Below, piece after piece: positions 52,470-60,643 of a stretch of 64,000 nt of DNA. How positions within the stretch are numbered: position 1 is the first letter of the stretch; each line of letters starts with the position of its first letter. Source of the stretch: DASRDU01 sp035560235 (GTDB taxonomy: Bacteria; Acidobacteriota; Blastocatellia; RBC074). Below the pieces are notes generated by a model that worked only from the letters and a program-made list of their open reading frames with translations, did no database searches and was not told the DNA's origin. The translations under genes and the position numbers were made by a program. The DNA lies in the NCBI GenBank assembly GCA_035560235.1, contig DATMAG010000107.1:159898-223897 (forward strand). Reading direction: 5' to 3'.

Positions 52470-52898
52470 ATGGCGCACCGCATTGATGACCCTTCAATCA
52501 GTGATGACGATCTGCTTTGGCGTAGAATCGTCAACAACCCAATCTGGTGGAAAAGAGATGAACAGGGCAATCCTGTTCTGAATACACAGGGTAGTCCCTG
52601 CTTGTCCTCAGCCGCTTTCCTTGACGGTTATACCGGAGAGGTTTCAGTTCACCTCGCCCGCCTCACTTCACAGGAAAAAGTCCTGCTCAGGAAACCGGAT
52701 AACGGCCTGGTTGAAATCACTGCTGCAATTCCTCGTTCGGTCAATCATATTGTAACCCTTGATCCAACTGAAGAAGACGAATCTCACTCTCTGATTTGCC
52801 CACCTGAAAGCCTGAGCAAAAGCGTCCGGAAGGCCTCGGCAAAAAAGATGTCTGAAGCCGCACGCTGGCTGGTACTGCCTGAATCCCTCAGAAGCTGA
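52470..52898 (+). CDS. Third cassette protein, unknown function
   Basis: Protein of 142 residues that starts six bases after the previous stop. It contains DDDLLWRRIVNNPIWWKRDE, PCLSSAAFLDGYTGEVSVHL and a C-terminal helix. The SSAAF and VSVHLARL segments look like a conserved core seen in other bacteria, function unknown. No Shine-Dalgarno site, so translation probably depends on the upstream gene. The low GC continues to about 52980. Confidence 0.72.
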   Translation: MAHRIDDPSISDDDLLWRRIVNNPIWWKRDEQGNPVLNTQGSPCLSSAAFLDGYTGEVSVHLARLTSQEKVLLRKPDNGLVEITAAIPRSVNHIVTLDPTEEDESHSLICPPESLSKSVRKASAKKMSEAARWLVLPESLRS

Positions 52899-52944
52899 AG
52901 GAGCGGAAATTACTTCCAGGCTTTATTGGTATTGCCAGTATTTA

Positions 52945-52973
52945 TTGAGCTTTCTCCAACTGCGTCCTACAAT
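52945..52973 (+). promoter_or_regulatory. Sigma-70 promoter of the CBS-domain gene
   Basis: TTGAGC (52945-52950), a 17-base spacer and TACAAT (52968-52973), with a leader of about 95 bases to ATG 53073. Confidence 0.55.
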
Positions 52974-53072
52974 GTCCCCATCATTCACCCACGTCTGCAA
53001 CCTGTAGAGTGAGCCTGCCCTGCCTTACATGGCTCACACTGACGCCCTTCAACGGGCCGGGAGGACAAAACG

Positions 53073-53516
53073 ATGAACACACTGCATTCCATCATTCGCG
53101 GGCGCGAAACCTGGGCGATCAGCCCGAAGATGACCGCGCTCGAAGCCGCGGAATTCATGGCCGGCAAGCGCATCGGAGCCGCGCCGGTGGTCGAAGGTGA
53201 CCGGCTGGTTGGCGTCTTTTCGGAACGCGACCTGATGACGCGCGTCGTCGTGGCCGGGCGCGATCCGCATCAGACCCTTATCGCTGAAGTCATGACGCGC
53301 AATGTCGTCACCGGGCGGCCTGACGAAAGTTATACCGAAGGAATGAGACGCATGCAGCAGGCGCGCTGTCGCCATCTGCCGATAGTCGAGGACGGATCAC
53401 TGCTCGGCTTCGTTTCCTTGCGCGATCTGCTGCAGAACGAGATCGAAGAGAAGAACGAAGAACTCAGATTCATGAACGAGTACCTGCACTCCATGCCTGC
53501 TTCGCAGGGGCGCTGA
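53073..53516 (+). CDS. CBS-domain protein
   Basis: Protein of 147 residues made of two CBS repeats (about 18-70: ISPKMTALEAAEFMAGKRIGA, VGVFSERDLMTRVV; about 80-135: MTRNVVTGRPDESYTEGMRRM, LLGFVSLRDLLQNEI). A pair of CBS domains forms a nucleotide-binding Bateman module, usually sensing AMP, ATP or SAM. No catalytic domain is attached, so it may regulate another protein. GGGAGG precedes the ATG. Confidence 0.93.
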   Translation: MNTLHSIIRGRETWAISPKMTALEAAEFMAGKRIGAAPVVEGDRLVGVFSERDLMTRVVVAGRDPHQTLIAEVMTRNVVTGRPDESYTEGMRRMQQARCRHLPIVEDGSLLGFVSLRDLLQNEIEEKNEELRFMNEYLHSMPASQGR

Positions 53517-53522
53517 CGTTAC

Positions 53523-54446
53523 TCACCTCCCAAGCCCCTCAATCAGCAGCAGCGACAACCGCGACATCAGCAGATTGCCGGGGTTGTCGCTGGTGTAATC
53601 AACTTCAGGAATGTCTTCGCAGGTGATCGCCATCGCAATGCGACCGCGCGGCGTATAAATAATGCCGACATCGCTGCGCAGGTGATCGAGCGCGCCGGGT
53701 TTGCTGGCAATCTCGACGCCTTTCAGTGTGCGTCCGATGCCGTCGTGATACTGCTGTCGTTTGAGAATGCCGATCATCTCCTTCGACGCGGCGGGTGAAA
53801 CGATCTCGCCGCGTTCGAGCTTTTCGAGCAGCATCACCATCTCGCGCGGAGTGCTGACGCCGATGCCGTATCGGCTGCTGCTGCCGTCCGGCTTTTTATT
53901 CCACGCTTCGTAAAAGGCTTTGCTTTCGCCGCCACCCCCGATTTTGCGCAACGAGCGTGTGACTTTCAGGCCCAGCGTGGCGAGCTTTTCATTCACGGCG
54001 TCAGCAGTGAGGTGATCGAGCGTCAGGTTCGTCGCCGTGTTGTCGCTCAGCACAATCATCAGCGTGACCGCGTCGCGCAGCGTCAGCCGCAAACCATCAG
54101 AGAGTTCCTGCAGCACGCCCGAACCCTGCACCTTCTTTTTGTCGGTCAGGACGAGTTCATCCGTCCATTTCACTTTGCCTTCAGCCGCGAGTGCGAAGGC
54201 CGCTGCCATAATCGGCAGCTTGATTGTGCTGGCCGTGCGGACAGGTTCATCCGCATTGATTTCATAAGTCGCGCCCGTATCCAGGTTTTTTGCAAAGAGC
54301 GTGACTTTGCCTTTGAACCCGGCGATCTCAGTGCGCATCTGTTTGTCAGTTGCCGCGAGCTTCTCTGATTTTGCTGTTTGCGCCGCGCCTGTACTGACGA
54401 GCAGGAACAGGGCGATGAAAGCGAAGAGGTGTCGTTTCAGAATCAT
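53523..54446 (-). CDS. Beta-lactamase-like serine hydrolase (class A fold)
   Basis: Secreted protein of 307 residues with a signal peptide (about 1-23, FAFIALFLLVSTGAAQ). It keeps the active-site serine STIK (Ser73, Lys76) and SDN (134-136). The third motif reads KPG (249-251) instead of KTG, and the omega-loop Glu (ExxLN) expected near residue 168 is not recognisable; that area reads RSLRKIGGGGES. It therefore belongs to the beta-lactamase2-type serine hydrolases, but deacylation as in class A enzymes is doubtful. Function may be peptidase or penicillin binding. Confidence 0.8.
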   Translation of the reverse strand: MILKRHLFAFIALFLLVSTGAAQTAKSEKLAATDKQMRTEIAGFKGKVTLFAKNLDTGATYEINADEPVRTASTIKLPIMAAAFALAAEGKVKWTDELVLTDKKKVQGSGVLQELSDGLRLTLRDAVTLMIVLSDNTATNLTLDHLTADAVNEKLATLGLKVTRSLRKIGGGGESKAFYEAWNKKPDGSSSRYGIGVSTPREMVMLLEKLERGEIVSPAASKEMIGILKRQQYHDGIGRTLKGVEIASKPGALDHLRSDVGIIYTPRGRIAMAITCEDIPEVDYTSDNPGNLLMSRLSLLLIEGLGR

Positions 54447-54532
54447 TTTTCACGAAGCCCGGCTGAGTTGTCTCACAGCCACACTCATCGCGCCGGTTGA
54501 TGAGCAGTTGCCGGACTTAATTTCACATTCCG

Positions 54533-54563
54533 CATTCGTGAGGATCGTGTTCATTCGTGGCTG
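54533..54563. repeat. Single copy of the ATTCGTG word element
   Basis: The words CATTCGTGAGGATCGTG and TTCATTCGTGGCTG occur in tandem here, matching the right arm of the palindrome at 58544-58630, 4 kb away. Confidence 0.55.
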
Positions 54564-54594
54564 CTCTTCCAGTCTGCTTCCTGTCCGATCAGCT

Positions 54595-54999
54595 TCACTT
54601 CGTCTGCGCCGCCAGACGCCGGCCCATTTCAGCGCCCAACGCCTGAAGCGCGTTGGCCGGGCGAATCATCACTTCAAAGTCGGCAATCTTTCCTTCTTCA
54701 TTGAAGCGAATGATGTCTACTCCCTTGAGCGCCAGATCGCCCACGCGCGCGCTGAATTCGAGCGTCCACGTTGTGCCGTCAGTCATTTCGCGGTGATATT
54801 TGAAGTCCTCAAAAACCTGCACCACGTTGCTCAGAATCATCAGCGCCGCGTCTGTGCCCTCTTTCGGCTTCCACAGGAATGGCGAGTGAAAGCGGATGTC
54901 ATCAGCCAGAATTTCGCGCAGCGTGTTCATATCCCTGTCAGTCACGCACTGATGCCAGCGCGTCAGGGCAGCGGTGATTGCGGGTGAAGCCTGTGTCAT
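54595..54999 (-). CDS. SnoaL/NTF2-like protein
   Basis: Small protein of 134 residues with the alpha-beta cone fold of the NTF2 superfamily: an N-terminal helix TAALTRWHQCVTDRDMNTLREIL, then LADDIRFHSPF, TLEFSARVGDLALKGVDIIRF and KIADFEVMIRPAN. Members include isomerases and unknown proteins. It lies 18 bases from the 3' end of the enoyl-CoA hydratase gene on the same strand, so the two are probably co-transcribed. Confidence 0.85.
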   Translation of the reverse strand: MTQASPAITAALTRWHQCVTDRDMNTLREILADDIRFHSPFLWKPKEGTDAALMILSNVVQVFEDFKYHREMTDGTTWTLEFSARVGDLALKGVDIIRFNEEGKIADFEVMIRPANALQALGAEMGRRLAAQTK

Positions 55000-55017
55000 A
55001 GCGTAAACCTGCCTCTC

Positions 55018-55833
55018 TTATTTTCCGGTAAAGACCGGTTTGCGTTTTTCGGCAAAGGCGCGGATCGCTTCGAGATTGTCTGCCGTGCCGAAGCCGCGCT
55101 GAATCAGGGCCAGTTCCATCTTCAACTGCGTTGTCAGATCGGTTTCAGTGGTCGCTCGCAGCAGTCGTTTGGTCAGCGCGAGCGCAATCGGCGGCCCGGC
55201 GGCAAGCTGCGCGGCGTAAGCCGCGACCGATTCGGCAAAACTGTCAGCCGCAAAGACGCGGCTCGAGAGTCCGATCCTCTCTGCTTCGTCGGCCCTGATG
55301 TCGCGGGCGGTCAGAATCAGCTCAGTCGCGCGCGCGACGCCAACCAGACGCGGCAAAAACCACGTGACTCCGGCATCCGGCGACAATCCGATGCGGGCGT
55401 AACCGGCAGTCAGCGTGGCGGCTTCGCTCATCAGGCGAATGTCAGCCGCGAGCGTCAGACCAAAGCCCGCGCCAGCCGCAGGCCCGTTGATCGCGGCAAT
55501 CACAGGCTTGTCACACCCGGTGAGCGCAAGCGCCCACCGGCCCACCCATTGCAGATCGTCCAGCCGTTCGTGCCGGGTTAGCGTCAGCCCTTCCTGAAAG
55601 GCCCTTCTCGTTGACGGATCGGTCAGATCGAGTCCGGCGCAAAAACCTTTGCCCGCGCCGGTGATGACGACCACGCGCACGGCCTCATCGGCTGAAGCCT
55701 CACTGACGGCCTGCGGCAGTTCTGCGGCGAGCTGTGGATTGACGGCATTGAATTTTTCAGGGCGATTGAGCGTGATCGTGCGCACGCCCTCAGGCGTGGT
55801 GGCGATCAGCAGATGTTTATAAGCCTGGCTCAT
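55018..55833 (-). CDS. Enoyl-CoA hydratase/isomerase
   Basis: Crotonase-family protein of 271 residues. The oxyanion-hole segments are VITGAGKGFCAGLDL and INGPAAGAGFGLTLAADIRL. The catalytic glutamates of hydratases at these places are not obvious (the second oxyanion segment has GLSPDAGVTWFLP downstream), so isomerase activity on an unknown acyl-CoA is equally possible. The start at ATG 55833 is supported by AAAGGAAT. The adjacent SnoaL-like protein and the acyl-CoA ligase hint at a fatty or aromatic acid pathway. Confidence 0.9.
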   Translation of the reverse strand: MSQAYKHLLIATTPEGVRTITLNRPEKFNAVNPQLAAELPQAVSEASADEAVRVVVITGAGKGFCAGLDLTDPSTRRAFQEGLTLTRHERLDDLQWVGRWALALTGCDKPVIAAINGPAAGAGFGLTLAADIRLMSEAATLTAGYARIGLSPDAGVTWFLPRLVGVARATELILTARDIRADEAERIGLSSRVFAADSFAESVAAYAAQLAAGPPIALALTKRLLRATTETDLTTQLKMELALIQRGFGTADNLEAIRAFAEKRKPVFTGK

Positions 55834-55968
55834 CACTGATTCCTTTCTCTGACGAAAATATATTTTCCAGTCAACTCTCGCAAAACATGCAGGAATAGCC
55901 GGATTGAGGATATTATTCCCCTGCTGCGTGCCCCTGCGACCTCTTCTCACGGTTTACCCGCTGACCAG

Positions 55969-56271
55969 TTGAAGTTCCCGGCAGCAATATTGACAGCGTC
56001 AACTGCCCCGAAGAACAGAACAGCCTTGAAGCATTGTCCTTTGTGCCAGTCGGCCATTACCAGATCGCGCCCGCGCAACTGGCGGGAAAGGCTTGCTGCA
56101 AGATTCACCTCGCTTCATCCTTACCGCTGCCAGCAGTGCTTCTGGCGCGGAATGATGCAAAGAGAACGCGGCACTGACGAATCCTCATCTCCATCATCGT
56201 CCGGCACATCGGTGCTGCTGCCGCCTGAGCGGACGCAGCGTAAAAAGCGGCGGTTCCGTTTTTACTCCTGA
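55969..56271 (+). CDS. Small zinc-ribbon protein of unknown function
   Basis: Protein of about 100 residues, apparently starting at TTG 55969; the start is uncertain. The CPLC pair and the CQQC pair, about 30 residues apart (HCPLCQSAITRSRPRNWRER ... YRCQQCFWRGMM), suit a zinc ribbon. The C-terminus is low-complexity Ser/Pro-rich, ending basic (RKKRRFRFYS). No membrane segment. It lies between two minus-strand genes. Function unknown. Confidence 0.6.
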   Translation: MKFPAAILTASTAPKNRTALKHCPLCQSAITRSRPRNWRERLAARFTSLHPYRCQQCFWRGMMQRERGTDESSSPSSSGTSVLLPPERTQRKKRRFRFYS

Positions 56272-56288
56272 CGTTTCCGGCTGTCCGG

Positions 56289-58541
56289 TCAGGGCGCTGT
56301 CTTCACCGGGCCATCAAGCCGCAGGCGGTAGTTTTTCAGGTCTCCGGGATAGGTGTAAATGACGCGCATCACGACCGGCTGTTCGTGATCGAGCGCGAAA
56401 CTGCTGCCCTTCTCCTCAGGCTTGCCGCTCGATGAAAGCGAGAATGACTGAGCGTTGTTCTCAAACAGAATCCTTCCGGCTTCCCTGTCGAACAACTCAA
56501 GGCCGATGCCGGAGCCGTTGCCTTCGACACTGAGCGTGACTCTGACCACGCCCGGCCCGGCGGTGAAAGCGTAATAAAGATCCTTTTCGCTGCCGCGTCC
56601 GGTCAGCTCTTTTGTTCTGAGCGGCTGCGGCTGATCGCGGTCAGCAAAGACCGGAGCGAGAGCTTCAGCCACCTTCGCGGCAGCGCCCGATGAATCCTGC
56701 GCCAGTTCGACCGGCCCTTCAAAACGCAGCCGGTAAGCGCGCACGTCCTTCGGATAGCTGTTGATGATTCGCATCACGACCGGCTGACGCCGATCAAGCA
56801 CCAGCCGCGTCTTTCCCTGTTCATTGTGCCCGGTCGAACTGACTGAAAAGGTGGTTGAGTTGTCCACGAATCGCAGCCGCTCGGCTTCGTTGTCGAACAG
56901 TTCAATCGAAGTCGCCGAGCCACTGGCAATCACGTTGAGCGTCACTTTGATCTCGCCCGGCCCGGCAGTGAAACCGTAATAGAGATCCCGCGTGGTTCCC
57001 TGCCCGCCAAAGACCGGATTGGCCACAAGTGGTTTCGGCTGGTCACGGTCAGCAAACAATGTCGCGAGCGGTGAAGCTGTCTCACTGCTGCTCTTTGGCG
57101 GCAGTTTCACCGCGCCGTCCAGCCGCAGCCGGTAAGCATTCACATCCTTCGGGTAGCTGTTGCTGACTTTCATCACCAGCGGCAGTTCACGATCCAGCAG
57201 CAGGCGCGCCGCCGCCTGTTCGTGATGGCCGCTCGAACTGAGTGAGAAGACCGCACCCTGCCCGTCAAAATTCAGCTTGTTGTTCTCGCTGTCGAGCAGT
57301 TCAACTGAAACATTCGAGCCGCTGGCGATCAGATCGAGTTTCACTCTGACTTCGCCCGGCCCTGCCGTGAAAGTGTAGTACCGGTCTTCGTCATTCCCGC
57401 GACTCAGAATTTCACGCGTCTTCAGCGGCACCGGCTTCGCGGCATTTCCGGATTCATTTCCCGCGCCTCCTCCATCACTGGCAGGGCGGCGGCTGAACCA
57501 GTAAGCCGCGCCTGCGCCGAGCAGCAGCACCAAGACGGCTGCTCCGATCAGCAGCCCGCGGTTTTTTGATTTCTGCGGCTGCAACTGCAGGGCTGGCGCG
57601 GCGGCTGCCGCACCCGGCACAGGCTGCGTGGCCGGGTCGAAGGGAATTTTTACTGTCTCATAACCGGGCGGCTGATTTTGCGTTCTGACCCTGGCCTGAA
57701 GTGGCGGCGCTTCTGAGCGACCTGCCGCGTGACGCAGCGCGGCGCGAAAGACCGCGGCGCTGGCAAAACGCCGGGTGCGATCCAGCGCGAGCGCCTGTTG
57801 CAGCGCATTCGCCACCTGCGGCGAGACCTGCGGATTTATTTCATTCGCCGGGCGCAGCGGGTCAGGCTGACCATTGACGAGGGCGGCGGCGCGAGCCACG
57901 GCATCGGGCGGCTCGACTCCGGTCAGCAGGTGATAAAGCGTCGCCGCCGCGCTGTACTGATCGCTGCGCGGTTCGGTGCCTTCGCCCTGAATCTGTTCAA
58001 GCGGAGCGTAACTGAGCGTGTAGCCGCGCACGCTCAGGCCCGCACGCGACACCTCGCCTTTGGCCAGTCCGAAATCGAGCAGGATCACTTCGCCGCGTTC
58101 GTTGAGTTTGAGATTCTGCGGCTTGATGTCACGGTGAATGACCGGCGGCTGCTGTGAATGAAGATATTCGAGCACACCGAGCAGCTGATCGGCCCACAAC
58201 AGCACATCGTGCTCAGGCATCGGGCCGCCACTCATCTCAAGCAGCCTCGAAAGGTCGTCACCGCGAATATATTCCATCACCAGAAACTGCCCGTCGCCTT
58301 CGGTAAAGTGATCAATCACCCTGGGCAGCGACTGATGCCGCAATGACGCGAGCAGACTGGCCTCACGATGAAAAGCCTTGCGCATGCCTTCATCGCTGAA
58401 AAAGGTCTCCTTGAGCGCCACCACATTGCCGAGCCTTTGATCACGCGACTCATAAACCGCGCCCATTCCACCTTCTGCGAGCAGCCGAATAATCTGATAG
58501 CGATTTTGCAGGACTGTGCCGGAACTGAGCATGATTTTCAC
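56289..58541 (-). CDS. Membrane Ser/Thr protein kinase with three extracytoplasmic repeats
   Basis: Protein of 750 residues. The kinase domain (about 14-270) has the glycine loop LAEGGMGAVYES, Lys44, catalytic HRDIKPQN (Asp138, Asn143) and DFG at 156-158. A Pro/Gln-rich linker leads to one transmembrane helix (about 327-349). The rest consists of three repeats of about 105 residues (start about 372, 500 and 635), each with YYxFTAGPGxVRV, then SSxGHxEQ and YPKDVxAYRLRxDG. The repeats could sense a wall component or ligand. GTG 58541 was kept; ATG 58532 is an alternative. A 40-base palindrome lies directly upstream. Confidence 0.93.
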   Translation of the reverse strand: MKIMLSSGTVLQNRYQIIRLLAEGGMGAVYESRDQRLGNVVALKETFFSDEGMRKAFHREASLLASLRHQSLPRVIDHFTEGDGQFLVMEYIRGDDLSRLLEMSGGPMPEHDVLLWADQLLGVLEYLHSQQPPVIHRDIKPQNLKLNERGEVILLDFGLAKGEVSRAGLSVRGYTLSYAPLEQIQGEGTEPRSDQYSAAATLYHLLTGVEPPDAVARAAALVNGQPDPLRPANEINPQVSPQVANALQQALALDRTRRFASAAVFRAALRHAAGRSEAPPLQARVRTQNQPPGYETVKIPFDPATQPVPGAAAAAPALQLQPQKSKNRGLLIGAAVLVLLLGAGAAYWFSRRPASDGGGAGNESGNAAKPVPLKTREILSRGNDEDRYYTFTAGPGEVRVKLDLIASGSNVSVELLDSENNKLNFDGQGAVFSLSSSGHHEQAAARLLLDRELPLVMKVSNSYPKDVNAYRLRLDGAVKLPPKSSSETASPLATLFADRDQPKPLVANPVFGGQGTTRDLYYGFTAGPGEIKVTLNVIASGSATSIELFDNEAERLRFVDNSTTFSVSSTGHNEQGKTRLVLDRRQPVVMRIINSYPKDVRAYRLRFEGPVELAQDSSGAAAKVAEALAPVFADRDQPQPLRTKELTGRGSEKDLYYAFTAGPGVVRVTLSVEGNGSGIGLELFDREAGRILFENNAQSFSLSSSGKPEEKGSSFALDHEQPVVMRVIYTYPGDLKNYRLRLDGPVKTAP

Positions 58542-58543
58542 CG

Positions 58544-58630
58544 CAGGAAGTCAGCCGCGAATCTTCACGAACACGAATGATTTCACCTCCGGCTGCGTGT
58601 TCATTCGTGAAGATTCGCGGCTGAGTCCTG
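58544..58630. repeat. Palindrome with CAGCCGCGAATCTTCACGAA words
   Basis: Left arm (58544-58580) and right arm (58601-58630) pair over about 25-30 bases, sharing CAGCCGCGAATCTTCACGAA with its complement, with a loop of about 20. It fills the gap between the Ser/Thr kinase start and the ABC fusion stop. A related element is at 54533-54563. Confidence 0.75.
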
Positions 58631-60619
58631 TCACTTCTTCCGAAATGCCTTCACGTTCTCTTTCGTAATCACCACCGTTCCCGTATCAACATTGGTCGGC
58701 AGCGGCAGCACGCCCGCGCTGCGCCAGTCTGACACCATCTTCACCTTGTTGTGATGCAGATCATAGAGCATCCCCAGGCCCATGTAGGCCATCGTGTAGG
58801 TGCGCTGTGCAATCGAAGCGTCTATCACACCTTCCTCAATCAGATTGAGCGTCGCTTCGTTGCGATCCATCCCGACAATTTTCACTTTGCCGACCAGCCC
58901 CTTCTCCTTCAGCACCACCGCCGCGCCTTCGCCGCCCCCCGCATCCACGCAGCCGAACGCGGCCAGATTCGGGTTGGCGCTGAGCGCCGCACGGGCGACC
59001 TTCGCGGCCTCTGCCGGATCGGCGCGATCATTGCCGACGTTGATGATTCTGATCTCGGGAAATTTCGTCAGCGCATCCCTGTATCCTTTGACCCGCGCTT
59101 CCAGATTCGGCTCACCCGGCACCGAGAGCATAAAGACCTCGCCTTTGCCGTTCAGAATTTTGCCGAGCAGTTCACCGCCCTGTCGGCCCGCGTTGTAATT
59201 GTCCGTGCCGACGTAGCTGTAGCGTTTGCTGTCGGGCGCATCGGAATCAACGCAGATCACCGGAATGCCGCTGTCAATCGCGCGATTGATGATCGGCGTC
59301 ACGCCCGGCCCTGCCGGAGCAATAATGATGCCCTTCGGCCTGCGTGCCAGCGCGTCTTCAAGCTGCCTGACCTGTTCATTCACGTCAGCGCCCGCCGAAC
59401 CCCGAAAGTCTGCCTTTACACCCAGCATCGCCGCGCGGTCTTCCAGCCCTTCGCGCGCGTCCACCCAGTACGGATTGGAAATTGATTTGCCGATGAAGAT
59501 GTACTCTTCGTTCGCATCGGCTTCCTTCACGGCCTGCGCCGACGCGCCCGGCGTCGGTGCGCCCCAGCGCGGCAGAAAGACGAGCAGCGCCACAATAATC
59601 AGTCCGAGTACCACGTTGATCGCACGTTCCATCTTCTTGTTCCTTGTCGTTGTCAGCAGTTTCCAGAAACTTCGCGCCCGTTCGCCGGTCAACTGATCAA
59701 TCATCACCGCGATGATCAGAATCAGTCCGGTGATGATGCCTTCGGAATAAAACGACACGCGCAGAAAGCCCAGCCCGTTGGCAATCATCCCGGTCAGCAG
59801 CAGTCCGAGAAACGTGCCGAGAATCGTTCCCGATCCGCCCGACAGACTCGCGCCGCCAATCACTACCGCCGCAATCACGCGCAGTTCCGCGCCCGTGCCC
59901 GCAATCGGTGAAGCCGAACCGTTTTTTGCCGTGCTGATGACTCCGGCAAACGCGGCGAGCATGCCGGTGATCAGATACATCACCATCCGCACTCCGTCCA
60001 CGCTGATGCCAGAGAGGCGCGCGGCTTCTTCATTGCCGCCGATATAATAAATCTGCCGCAGATAACGCGAATGCCGGAGCAGCAGATCGGCAATCACGAG
60101 CAGCACGATGAAAATGATGATCGGATAAAAAATGCCTGCCACCCTGCCTTCGCCGAGTTGCCTGAACGAAGCCGGAAAGCCCGTCACCGTCGCGCCCTGC
60201 GTCTCAACCAGCACGATGCCGCGCACAATCGTCATCGTGCCGAGCGTTGTGACCAGCGGATTGACCTTGATTCTGGTGATGATGAATCCGTTGATCAGCC
60301 CGACCAGCGCGCCGCTCAGAATGCCCAGACAGATCGCCGCCACCGTGCCGTAACCCGCCAGCAGCGCCACGCTCGCCGCATATCCGCCGAGCGCCAGCGA
60401 CGAACCGACCGACAGGTCGAACCCGCCGGTAATGATGACAAACGTCATCCCAATCGCCATCAGCCCGTCCGTCGCAATGCCCGTCAGAATGGCCCTGAAA
60501 TTGTCAGCCGTCAGAAAGCGATTCGTGTCGCCGGGCTGCACGGCATAAAAGACCAGCGCCGTGATCACCACGCAGAGAAAGATAACCAGTTCACGCAGTT
60601 TGAGCAGTTGTTTGAGCAT
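58631..60619 (-). CDS. Sugar ABC transporter permease fused to substrate-binding protein (RbsC-RbsB type)
   Basis: Single frame of 662 residues. Residues 1-310 form a ribose/xylose-type permease (MTFVIITGGFDLSVGSSLAL, GTGAELRVIAAVVIGGASLSGG). Residues about 370-660 form a periplasmic sugar-binding protein (FIGKSISNPYWVDAREGLE, IIIAPAGPGVTPIINRAIDSG, DSGIPVICVDSD). Between them, ATG 59632 (Met330) starts its own signal-like helix (ERAINVVLGLIIVALLVFLP) and is preceded by AAGGA eight bases upstream, so free binding protein may also be made. Normally the two are separate genes beside an ATPase gene; no ATPase gene is seen here. Substrate unknown. Confidence 0.88.
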   Translation of the reverse strand: MLKQLLKLRELVIFLCVVITALVFYAVQPGDTNRFLTADNFRAILTGIATDGLMAIGMTFVIITGGFDLSVGSSLALGGYAASVALLAGYGTVAAICLGILSGALVGLINGFIITRIKVNPLVTTLGTMTIVRGIVLVETQGATVTGFPASFRQLGEGRVAGIFYPIIIFIVLLVIADLLLRHSRYLRQIYYIGGNEEAARLSGISVDGVRMVMYLITGMLAAFAGVISTAKNGSASPIAGTGAELRVIAAVVIGGASLSGGSGTILGTFLGLLLTGMIANGLGFLRVSFYSEGIITGLILIIAVMIDQLTGERARSFWKLLTTTRNKKMERAINVVLGLIIVALLVFLPRWGAPTPGASAQAVKEADANEEYIFIGKSISNPYWVDAREGLEDRAAMLGVKADFRGSAGADVNEQVRQLEDALARRPKGIIIAPAGPGVTPIINRAIDSGIPVICVDSDAPDSKRYSYVGTDNYNAGRQGGELLGKILNGKGEVFMLSVPGEPNLEARVKGYRDALTKFPEIRIINVGNDRADPAEAAKVARAALSANPNLAAFGCVDAGGGEGAAVVLKEKGLVGKVKIVGMDRNEATLNLIEEGVIDASIAQRTYTMAYMGLGMLYDLHHNKVKMVSDWRSAGVLPLPTNVDTGTVVITKENVKAFRKK

Positions 60620-60643
60620 GAGTTCAGAGCAGTTCAGACAGAA

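Noticed and set aside
51187..52898. Mobile element flanking the low-GC cassette
   Set aside because: No transposase, integrase, terminal repeats or tRNA attachment site is visible at either end.
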